This document shows positions 55,262 through 64,000 of a stretch of DNA of 64,000 bases, piece by piece. The notes beneath the pieces were generated by a model. It saw only the letters and a program-made list of their open reading frames with translations. It did no database searches and had not been told where the DNA came from. The stretch is from contig OX336388.2 of assembly GCA_946902985.2 (NCBI GenBank), positions 1,213,750,609 through 1,213,814,608 of the forward strand, in the 5' to 3' direction. Position numbers and translations under genes: made by a program. Source of the stretch: Meconema thalassinum (taxonomy: Eukaryota > Arthropoda > Insecta > Orthoptera > Tettigoniidae). Position 1 is the first letter of the stretch; each line of letters starts with the position of its first letter.

Positions 55262-55482
55262 TAATAATAATAATAATAATAATAAGAATATTGGGTTTAC
55301 GTCCCTTTTAACTACTGTGGCTTATTAGAGACGCCGGGGTGCCGGAATTTTGCCCTGAAGGAGATCTTTAACCTGCCAGTAAATCTACTGACAAGGCTCC
55401 CTCGCATTTGCGCACCCCAGGATACGAACCTACAACATTGGGCCCAGCAAGCGAGAACGTTACGGCTGAGCCACGCAGCCAA
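55262..55482 (-). mobile_element. SINE A copy
   Basis: The (AAT)n tail is at the left (55262-55286). The body is tacgtcccttttaactactg, then agagacgccggggtgccgga. The reversed head at the right is gcgagaacgttacggctgag plus ccacgcagcc. Confidence 0.82.
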
Positions 55483-57300
55483 TCATATACAGTACAGTAT
55501 ATAAACCTGCGCGAGCAAGATACTCGTCAAGACATACATTAGAGTGTTTCAGTGGACTGTTTGGCCTGTTTAAGCACGGTATATATTTTATTGTGCTATG
55601 GCTGACGTGTATTGCTGATTTTGAAGTTAAAGCATATTGTAAAGATTATTTTTTGTAGATTTTTAATAACTAGAAATGATACAGGCAAATGGAAGCCATT
55701 TCTGTAATTCATACACTTTGAATATACAAAATCAGTTATTGAATCCAAAACAAGTCTAAAAATGTGTTGTTCTTTTCTTTTGTAGACCTGTGAATTATTC
55801 ATCTTCCCAAATTTCACGTATGATGATTTCGACAAACATAATCGCATTGAAACAGAGTAGTACTAAAACATTGCACTCTGTCTGGAGTTACGTTTTTAAA
55901 ACATCGTCTTCTGATTATCGGGCCTACGTACTACTGTAGAGCCAAGATGTATTATACTTCCTCACCATGAAAAGGTGTTTAATCCATGGGATATGCAATT
56001 ATGTTACCCACGAAACGATCATAATCGGCCAAAATGATTACCGGATCGACCAGTCGATAGCGATTGACGTACCGAATACGTCTGATCTAGGTGCGCATGA
56101 AACATGTAGGACGAATACTCTATGGATGTATTACAGCAAATTCTAATCCCAGTTTGAAGTGTGGGCTCCTATTTAAACAGGATCGTTGTGAAACACAATT
56201 AAGATACTAGAAAGACGGAACGGTGTGCAGACAAAAATTACATTAACCCACCATTCATTGTTTCGCAATAGCGAACAAATTAAAACTCTCAATGTTTTTA
56301 TATTTTAAAAGCTTGCTGTATAACAAGGATCATAGTCATCTAAATGGAAGATCAAATTGAATACTTGAACTACACACACACACGACGAGGGAAGAATGCA
56401 AAGATCATTAGCTTACACACAACCGTGCCTGTGAAGTTATGGTATATGCTTCTAGAATGAATACCTGTAAACCTTTACCTCCAAGTCATGTTGAGGAATC
56501 TATGCGCGCTGACTCGAATCAAACCCATGGCCTCTCTGCTGAACTGAGTCTAAATCTAAAACAACCCGGCTTTCAGCAGGGTTTTTAAGAGTCTCAGCTA
56601 CTCTTACTACTGTAGACTCCACTTAGATCCCTCACAATATCCGAATTGATGTGTTTGTGTGAGTTTCCTAGGCCAATATTACACAAAATAATAGTGAAGG
56701 AACTTCTCGAAGTTGCATTAATTTTCTTGAGAATAAATAAGTGTACTTGACAAGGTGTTTTATCATACTCGTATATTACTCTACGTTACAATATTGTTGA
56801 CACTCGGTGTTGTGTTATAAAATACTGTATATTGATGTAAGTTTGTACACACGAAACATACTTTTATATAAATTTTTAATATATTGCTTGATTTACTGTA
56901 TAATTCACAGTTTGTTGCTGAATTCTGGCATTAATAGTTCAAGTTTTAGTTACCGGCAATCTCTCTTCTCGTAAATGTTCTGTATATTATGCTAATATAT
57001 TACATTTTCGCCCACTTGTAGCAATTTCAGAACTGGTCCTATCATTTGCCGTGGCTTCATAATGTGTAATAATTTGATTCCGTTGGGTAACACCCCTATG
57101 CTCATAATACCGTTTTAATAATTCACTTTCATGTCTGGTAACGGTTGTCACGACCATTTGTTCGTGTTACACCGAGACGTTAAATTGATGTTAATTGAAT
57201 TAGCGTGGGTGTTGTGTGACAACAAATTGAGGTAATTGTGTTTACTTCTTATTCTGGCTGTGGGTTGGCCGTGAAGTATAACTTCTTCTGCAGCTGCCTG
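55483..57300. other. No gene seen
   Basis: About 1.8 kb without a supported feature. Possibly unique sequence. Confidence 0.45.
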
Positions 57301-57304
57301 CCTG

Positions 57305-57690
57305 ACGCCACCTCCTGGTGTAGCGGCTCGTGTTTTTTGACTGTCAGCCTCGAGGTCCAAGTTCAATTCCCGGCTCTGCCAAGAAATTTACTGTAATTCA
57401 GGTCTGAGGACTGGAATGGGGTACTCACATCCTCGTGAGACAAGACTGAGAAGAAGTGGGTTCGATTTCCACCTCAGTTATCTTGGAAATTATATTCCGT
57501 GATTTCCCCACTTCCACTCCAGACAAATGCCGGGATGGTTACTAACTTAAGGCTACGGCCGTCTCCTTCCCTATCCTACCCTCAGTTACAAATACTCACA
57601 CTACTGCTGGTTATCAGACATTCCACCCACACCCAAGTATATGGGGCTACATGACCACGTTGACGTAAAGCTCCTAAACGAATTAACAAG
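57305..57690 (+). mobile_element. SINE D, near full-length
   Basis: The head is cacctcctggtgtagcggct, then ccaagttcaattcccggctc. The body has gactggaatggggtactcac and ttcgatttccacctcagtta. The 3' end is tatggggctacatgaccacg, then aaagctcctaaacgaattaa. Confidence 0.8.
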
Positions 57691-57830
57691 AGAAGTACAG
57701 TATATTGTATCGAATACAAAACGAGCATGTTCAACATTTAGTAGGATTGACTATGGATTTTCTCCAAACACAATCGACGACCTGCAAAGAAAGGGAACTT
57801 TAATTTTACTACCCATATATATATTATTAG

Positions 57831-58266
57831 TGGCTTTGGTGGCGTAGTCGGTAGCATGCTGAACTGCTGTGCCCAAGATAGCGGGTTCAACCCGGCCGAA
57901 GTCGTCGGATTTTTTAAGAGCGTTAAAATCCTTCAGTATGCCTTCCTTCGGAGGGGAAGTAAAGCCGGCGGTCCCATGTCATAGATTTATGGCATGTAAA
58001 AGATCCTTCCACAGACTAAACTTGTGTGAAACAAAATTGTTAGGTTAGATTTCATCGGGACGCTCAAGTTCCAACGTTCACTACTAGGTATCATTGATAT
58101 CTGGTAGCGAAAGTGGGAACTACTTGAAATTGAACGGAACTTGTAGCTCATCCTAAGGGTGTCCGCTGGAAGCAGCTACAGACTCAGGCGAGCCGAAGAT
58201 GTCCTCGGACACTCCCGGCACTAAAAGCCATACGATAAAGAAATAAATAAATAAATAAATAAATAA
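57831..58266 (+). mobile_element. SINE C, full-length
   Basis: The head ggtggcgtagtcggtagcat and B box gggttcaacccgg start the element. It is colinear with 22405-22840 and ends in (AAAT)n. No clear duplication. Confidence 0.85.
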
Positions 58267-58302
58267 TTTCTTTATTGACAATCAATCTAAAAAGAAATAC
58301 CC

Positions 58303-58558
58303 AATATCAATTTCGGCCACATTATGGCCTTCTTCAGTTTTTCAAAGAAGAAGAGAAAGTGTTTATAAACATTTGTAATAGGAAAGGCCAAGTTTATATA
58401 TTGTTTCAAAAGCTTTGCTCGTAGTTTTTCAAAGAAGAAGAGAACATTTGTAATAGGAAAAGCCAAGTTTATATGTTGTTTCAAAAGCTTTGCTCGTAGT
58501 TTTTTTTCTTCTTCTTTGAAAAACTGAAGAAGGGCATAGTGTGGCCGAAACTGATATT
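58303..58558. repeat. Inverted repeat with 51-bp arms and internal duplication
   Basis: The arms 58303-58353 and 58508-58558 match inversely at 48 of 51 positions. Each contains the stem-loop-like ctgaagaaggcc...ggccgaaa motif (left arm in reverse). Between them, a block with catttgtaataggaaa is repeated at a 75-bp offset (58370 and 58445). The motif recalls ends of Penelope-like or CR1-type retroelements. Class unknown. Confidence 0.65.
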
Positions 58559-58561
58559 AAT

Positions 58562-58897
58562 TGAAAATGAACATCCACAGCCTGCTTCCAGTCGACCGAC
58601 CGGGTCTGGGAATGTAATGAGTGAAGCACCCATCTAGTGGCGAGGATATGAACTGGGCCGGCAGCCGAAGCCTGTCGCACTCCCCTGGGACAATGATTAA
58701 ATGAATGACAGATGAAATGAAATGATAGTGGAGAGTGTTGCTGGAATGAAATTGTGACAGGGAAAATCGAAGTATCCGGAGAAAAACCTGTCTGCCTCCG
58801 CTTTGTCCAGCACAAATCTCACATGGAGTGACCGGGGATTGAACCACAGACCCAGCGGTGAGAGGCCAGCGTGCTTCCACCTAAGCCACAGAGGCAC
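58562..58897 (-). mobile_element. SINE B, full-length
   Basis: Reverse copy with the head at the right (ccacctaagccacagaggca on the plus strand). The 3' end at the left (acatccacagcctgcttcca) touches the inverted repeat at 58508-58558. The overlapping minus-strand ORFs are shadows. Confidence 0.82.
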
Positions 58898-59550
58898 CGT
58901 AATATTTAATCAATAAATATTAATTTAAAATTGTATTGACTAAGGTGTATTAGATTTATTATTTACATTAAATTACGTAAAGATGTTACCTTAGTAACAG
59001 GGTCATTGGCTTGTTCCCAATGTCAATGCATTCAAAGCTAAATAAACACGTCCATAAATGCATGAGCAAACCGATGAATATTCATTGTCTCTCTGTGATA
59101 TGGTAGGTCTTAGGCATGTTAAAGGAAGACAAAGGAAGTCGACTTCTCAACACTACCTGGATTATTGGGGTGGAACTTGACTATCAATTGGAAAACTGGC
59201 AGCAGAAATATTCCGCAACATTTTCTTGTCTTTTATTACTTTGCAAGGAATGAGCTATGCAATATTTGTATGATTATACAAGGTTTGGCTGACATTTATT
59301 GTTCTTCTTTCCAGGTATGTTCCGTGCCATGTCTTCATATCTGCCGTTAATGATGGCGTTTGCGTATGTATTCATAAGTTATTTTTATTATATTACTATC
59401 GTATGTTGCAGTAATGTAACTTAAGTTTTGAAAGGATATTAACAGTAGTTTTACTTTGTGGAATGCAGGGAGAACCAACTTATCCACTCCTTATCCCTTA
59501 TTAAACGTTTATATTTATCCTTTATCCTTTAATAATTATCCTTTAAAGCA
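58898..59550. other. No gene seen
   Basis: No supported feature. Confidence 0.45.
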
Positions 59551-59552
59551 GG

Positions 59553-59945
59553 CATTCTCAACCCCCCACGATGCTCTTTAAATGAAATTTAGTTCTCTTG
59601 TCATACGAACCAAAAGGTGCTCGCGAGCATAAGCTCCACTGAGCATTAATCAATTTAAATTCTGTTGCACGAACCGGAATAATAGTGTTTTCATTACAAG
59701 TTTTGACAGTCAGAAATTTTGTCATTTTGTGAAAAAGTATTTTTAATCTACAGTTAAAATAATTGGACATCCCTGATTCATGAGTAACACGAAAAATGCT
59801 GATCCGACTGGACTGTCCACACGTAAATGTATCTTATCTGCACGAATCATTCAGGCAGTTGCAGAATGCCTGGTGAGCGGTGAATCCCTAGCTATTTCAG
59901 CACTTCTGAGGGAGAGAAAGAGGGGAAAGAGAGGAGTAAGTTTGT
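59553..59945 (+). mobile_element. Composite repeat JK, uninterrupted copy
   Basis: It starts caggcattctcaaccccc (hAT-like end) and includes tgctcgcgagcat, then caagttttgacagtc, aattggacatccctgattca and agcacttctgagggaga. It runs into (ATT)n at 59950. It lacks the insert found in the related copy at 3205-4398, so it defines the empty site of repeat H. Confidence 0.65.
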
Positions 59946-59947
59946 TG

Positions 59948-59949
<2 letters not shown>

Positions 59950-59993
<44 letters not shown>

Positions 59994-60001
59994 GTTATTA
60001 T
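59950..60001. repeat. (ATT)n microsatellite
   Basis: About seventeen ATT units at the end of the JK copy. Confidence 0.9.
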
Positions 60002-60149
60002 ATTTCATGTAGCCTAATAGTGCGTAAGACCTCTTTTTGAATTTATTTCTTTTTTATGTAAATCGTAACAAGACGTTTTAAATATTTGTGATAGTATATG
60101 TTTGAAGTGTAAATAGTGACCCCAAAAAACACAACTACAGTACTGATTT

Positions 60150-60225
60150 TGTTCCAACGTCCCTTCAACCGTTGTGTTTTAGAGGCGCCGGTGTGCGGGA
60201 ATTTTACCGTCAACGGATTTTTAAC
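60150..60225 (-). mobile_element. SINE A fragment, divergent
   Basis: ccaacgtcccttcaaccgtt, then ttttagaggcgccggtgtgc and gggaattttacc resemble the tail-side half of SINE A. The head side is not recognisable. Confidence 0.5.
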
Positions 60226-60465
60226 GATCAAGGAACAGAATCGCAACACGGAGCAGTTGGTTGGTGTTTTAATGGTGCTTGCATCCGAGATCTACTAGTG
60301 TTACCAACACACATTTCTTCATCCCAGTGTCTCAAATATCTCGATAATTTACGTGGGCGTTAAACTTATAACGATATTATTATTATGTTTAATTTCTCAT
60401 AAATTATTATGGTACAGCTCAGTCTACAAGATACGGATTAGATAATCAAGTATCCTGTAAACCTA

Positions 60466-61144
60466 TTATTGTGATAAAAATAGCCTAACAATATGGCATG
60501 TATCCAGCAGCACTGCCTTCTGAATTCTGGCAATCAGGTGGTGCATTTGCAGTTCCTCCAAAGCCGTTGTCAACGTCTTTGGAACAACTCCCGTGGAAGA
60601 GATCACTACTGGCAAAATTCTCACGCATTTTAGCCCCCATAGTTTTCGCATTTCTTCTGCCAACGGTGCGTACTCGTTTGTCTTTTTAGCTTGCGTAGTT
60701 TGCATATTTTGGCCAAGTGGGAGAACAATGTCTATCAAGTAGGCCTTTTGGTTTCTTTTATTGAGATATACAACATCAGGTCGATTGGCCAAGACTTTCT
60801 GGTCTGTTAAAATAGGTCTATCCCAATTCCCAATACATCTTATAATGCTCATTTTCAAGCACGTTGGCAGACTGGTAATTGTAGTACACCATGCTCGTAT
60901 CCAGAAGTCCACATTTTATAGCTAGCTCTTGATGTAAGATCTTAGCAACATCATTGTGCCTCTTGGTATCCTCTATACCAGCCAGCGTAGAGCAGCCACC
61001 GACGATATGATCGATGGTTTCCAGCGCTGAGGTGCATCTACGACATCGATCATCTGCTACATTCTCTCTAAGGATGTGCTTTATGTAATTTTTTGTTGCA
61101 ATGACACGGTCCTGTATTAACGATATTATTATTATCTGCATCAT
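60466..61144 (-). pseudogene. LINE ORF2 C-terminal region, one frameshift
   Basis: The first part (61144-60818) shows QDRVIATKNYIKHILREN and a CCHC-type motif, CRRCTSALETIDHIVGGC, then LENEHYKMYWELG. A frameshift near 60820-60840 leads to DRPILTDQKVLANRPDVVYL, KAYLIDIVLPLGQNM and VRILPVVISSTGVVPKTL, then IQKAVLLDTCHIVRLFL. This combination is typical of the C-terminal half of a group of arthropod LINE ORF2 proteins. No RT core is present. It differs from the other LINE fragments in the window. Confidence 0.75.
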
Positions 61145-61149
61145 TAAAT

Positions 61150-62690
61150 TACATCGTTGCTGATTTCAGCAGCCTAGGTTCAAATTCTGGTAGCCATCTT
61201 CAGCGTGCTCTTGTTAAACTCACTACAGTACCGTATTTCAATTCATGGGGCACCTAACCAAATGCACTGTATGTATGTCTATCACTTACTATTCCCATTT
61301 TCAACGGGATCAGTGATGAGATGTGATAAAAGTGGTGGTTTTACGGCTGGATGCCCTTCCTGAGTCCAACCTCATGAGAGGTGAAATGAATGAAACTGGG
61401 CAAGGATGTGGAAGGAAGCGGCCGTGGCCTATTATACTGTACTATCCCAGCCTATGCCTGGAGTTGAAAATGGGCATTTCAAGGACGACCGACGGTGGAG
61501 TTCAAACCTACGTCTACCGAGTCCGCAGATAGTTTGGCCCCTTGGCCTAGCGTTACGCTTTAAGGAGCATGACTACTGCTGTCGCACCAAATACAGTCTG
61601 TTACTAACACATGGTAGGCCTATGTGTCAATATCATACACATCGAAATGCATGGGATTGTTTACCAAATGTCCCGAAATGAAACAACAGCTCATTCATAT
61701 TCTCTTCATTCTTGAAACCGGCAATGTAAGTATCGTAAGGATCGAGCCTGGCCATCCAACAAGAGCGCTACCTCAATATCATTAAATAGTATTAAGAGTG
61801 CTATTCATTCATTACGGAAGGGAGCAATCGAAATATCGCAACCCCAGTCCAAACAATCAGCCATTAAACAATAGAGGATCAGATTGTGACCTCTGTGCCT
61901 CATTATTGCTTGGAATCTTCAGGTCGGTAATGAAGGCGGTCGCTTCTTTTGGATCGCCTGCATTTGGTCGTCTTGACAGGTGGTGACGTCAGGCGTGTGT
62001 CGCCTAGCGTCCCGGCGCCACAGTGATGTTATTTTAAGCATGCTTTAACAACAGGCTGTGACATGTGTAGGGGCCCAATACTCGAATCTGCGGGGTCCTG
62101 GGTCGATAGAAAACGTGATGTATCCAACACTGGGTGACTCGGGAGCACTCGTTCTGCGAAACGTAAGAATTGCTGTAACCACTGCTGCAAACTAATGTGG
62201 ACATTACAGCCTTTATTGCCTTTTGTTCGTGGTGTTACGAGTGTATTGCCCTCCTACGAATAGCGACAGGGGTGAGTAAATTATCGTCACTTTTACCTTG
62301 CAGTCAGTGCCTACGATCAGAGTTGTCAACTTGTATTTACTAAACAAATCACTGGATAGCAGTTTAGTTATTTTATTGTAAGTTTTAATTGAAATAGATT
62401 TTTTTTATTAGATATAAGCTGAAGAAGACTTCATCGAAGGGTCGAAACATGTTCTTCAATATGCAATAGATGTTTCATGAATTAAACTGATCGGCGTATT
62501 ATTTTATGAGGAATCTATCAGTCAGTATGGAAAATATCTTGTATTAACTTACCCATCATGGAAAAAGTTATTTGCTTAGATGGATGATTTCTAGGAAGAA
62601 TGTTAGAACATTTTCGAATTCACCTGTTTCCCGAACAAATATACGAGTGTATCTCAAGTTTTGCATATACTTACCACATCGAGTGGCGGT
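61150..62690. other. No gene; possible SINE remnant at 61380-61565
   Basis: 61380-61565 has a reversed tRNA-like pattern (ggagttcaaacctacgtcta, then cgcagatagtttggcccc) and a body like catttcaaggacgac, perhaps a relative of SINE D or E. At 62411-62447 the string tgaagaagacttcatcgaag, then gtcgaaacatgt resembles a retroelement 3' stem-loop. Nothing coding is supported. Confidence 0.4.
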
Positions 62691-62694
62691 GGTA

Positions 62695-62961
62695 CAAATC
62701 TTCCTCCAGGAGTCCGCCATTGCACGAATGGAATGGCCTTCGATGTCGCCGGACATCAACTGTATCGAACATGTCTGGGATATGCTGAAGCGTGCTATTG
62801 CTCAGCGTCCATGTCCTCCCATAACCCGCCAAGTGATCATGGAAGCCGCCGTCGAAGAGTGGGATCGCCTGCCTCAAGAGGACCTGGACAACTTGATCTG
62901 TGGTACGCCACGGCGAGTAAGAGCTCTGCTGGACGCCCGTGGTGGCCATGTTCATTATTGA
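62695..62961 (+). pseudogene. Tc1-type transposase C-terminal fragment
   Basis: The frame reads IFLQESAIARMEWPSMSPDI, then IEHVWDMLKRAI, AAVEEWDRLPQEDLDNL and TPRRVRALLDARGG. It contains the glutamate of the DD34E triad (in CIEHVWD, where the usual proline is cysteine) and the C-terminus. It is clearly related to, but not a copy of, the transposase at 42926-43951. The first two catalytic residues are missing. The upstream part of the ORF from 62572 is unrelated. Confidence 0.85.
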
Positions 62962-63295
62962 AACGTCACAGGAAGGCAAGATTACAATCATGTTTTAACA
63001 GGCCAAATGTCTTCCTGTTTGTACATTTATTTGCAAACTTGAATAAAGTCTGCAGCATATATGACAGAATGCCGTCTCTTTTGTAATAACCTAGCCACAT
63101 ACGTTCTGCATCATGGCAAACAAGTTGTGCAACGCTTCTTTTGATGTGTATAGATACTTGCCACTGAGACGAGTGTTTAAACGTGCCGAGATGTTTTTGG
63201 AATTATAATGTCATCTCTTAATCGGCAGAGCAACACAAACTGACTTGTCACATTTAGGCCTAACCTGAATGCAAAAGAACAGAATATCTCTATAG
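62962..63295. other. No gene seen
   Basis: This is a flank of the Tc1 fragment, without a visible TIR. Confidence 0.45.
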
Positions 63296-63658
63296 TATAT
63301 GTCAACTGAAGGCTCCGTGGCTTAGGCGGCAGCACGCCGGCCTCTCACCACTGGGTCCGTTGTTCAAATCCCGGTCACTCCATGTGAGATCTGTGCTGGA
63401 CAAAACGGAGGCAGACAGGTTTTTCTCCGGGTACTCCGGTTTTCCCTGTCAAAATTGCATTCCAGCAACACTCTCCACTATCATTTCATTTCATCTGTCA
63501 TTCATTTAATCATTGCCCCAGAGGAGTGCGTCAGGCCTCGGCAGCCGGCACAGTTCATATCCTCGCCGCTAGATGGGGGGCTTCATTCATTCCATTCCTG
63601 GCCCGGTCGGAGACTGGAAGCAGGCTGTGGATTTTCTTTTCTTTTCTATATGTCAACT
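63296..63658 (+). mobile_element. SINE B, full-length with 12-bp TSD
   Basis: The element occupies 63308-63646 (339 bp). The perfect repeat tatatgtcaact flanks it at 63296-63307 and 63647-63658. Head, B box, body and 3' end are all intact, so this is the best reference copy of the family here. The tail is a short (CTTTT)n run. Confidence 0.93.
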
Positions 63659-63712
63659 CTGCGGCAGACATCGCTGTTCCTTCCCATTAAACAACAACAA
63701 TAACTAACTAAC

Positions 63713-64000
63713 TAATATTCTGTGGGCACATCTTCCGTATGAACAATGACCGGCTCACAATTTGGAATTTGGAATTTTCTATGATCCAAGATATCTATAG
63801 AGTAAAGTGGTTCCAAGAGTGTGAGAAAGATCTGAGAGATATAGGCATTGGAAATGATAAAATAAATGACAGGTACAGTTTCAGAAGGACTGTGAAAAAA
63901 CATCAGAGATTTCTAGTGGATTCAGAACCCAGGAAACAGAGAGGACCGTTATCCAAAGAGAGAAATAAGCGCTGATTGGTGGGCTCAAGAAATACTGGCA
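63713..64000 (+). pseudogene. LINE ORF2 C-terminal fragment (runs off window)
   Basis: The frame reads FCGHIFRMNNDRLT, then KWFQECEKDLRDIGIGNDK, then DRYSFRRTVKKHQRF. It matches the GH-RM and KDL-IGI pattern of the fragment at 10877-11125. It ends at a stop near 63975 and the 3' sequence continues out of the window. It is 5'-truncated. Confidence 0.7.

Overview
This window reads as intergenic DNA from a large, transposon-rich arthropod genome, most likely an insect. The supporting families are a BEL/Pao LTR retrotransposon, Tc1/mariner and hAT elements, non-LTR (LINE) fragments and several tRNA-headed SINE families. A large-genome polyneopteran such as an orthopteran is my guess from the SINE style; it is not proved. 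I found no convincing host gene, no functional rRNA or tRNA gene and no CRISPR array. Most open frames are chance frames inside repeats.

Only two genes look intact. One is the 1739-residue Gag-Pol polyprotein (13594-18813) of a complete BEL element (12875-19189). That element has 261-bp LTRs differing at one base and a 5-bp target duplication. The other is a 341-residue DD34E transposase (42926-43951) inside a 1465-bp Tc1-like element (42682-44146) with 36-bp perfect inverted termini and a TA duplication. Both look recent.

Everything else is remnants. LINE ORF2 pieces lie at 195-1105, 4750-4995, 10775-11225, 27128-27660, 30072-30127, 31953-33690, 40709-41130, 60466-61144 and 63713-64000. DNA-transposon gene remnants are a hAT transposase (44204-45270), a mariner transposase (45388-45940) and a Tc1 tail (62695-62961). 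Non-autonomous DNA elements with recognisable ends lie at 8670-9297, 32313-32899, 39281-40021, 41223-41438, 48261-48977 and 52274-53093. Foldback structures lie at 36810-36968 and 58303-58558.

I label the recurring retroposons A to G. A has a tRNA-like head and an AAT tail. B is about 339 bp with full and 5'-truncated copies. C is about 436 bp with an AAAT tail. D is about 390 bp and the most abundant. E has a Ser/Leu-like tRNA head. F is about 200 bp. G is a single copy with a 14-bp duplication. One further element joins a 5S-rRNA-like head to the D body. Repeat H (1-185, 3401-4191, 23567-24990, 37653-39001) has features of Helentron-associated elements. It is the best candidate for something poorly described.

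Relative ages can be read from nesting: A inside a LINE, C inside D, a hAT element inside A, a mariner-type MITE inside a LINE, and H inside the composite repeat JK. Several insertions are only 49 to 123 bp long yet keep clear target duplications, which shows 5'-truncating retroposition. Coordinates of degraded repeats are approximate.
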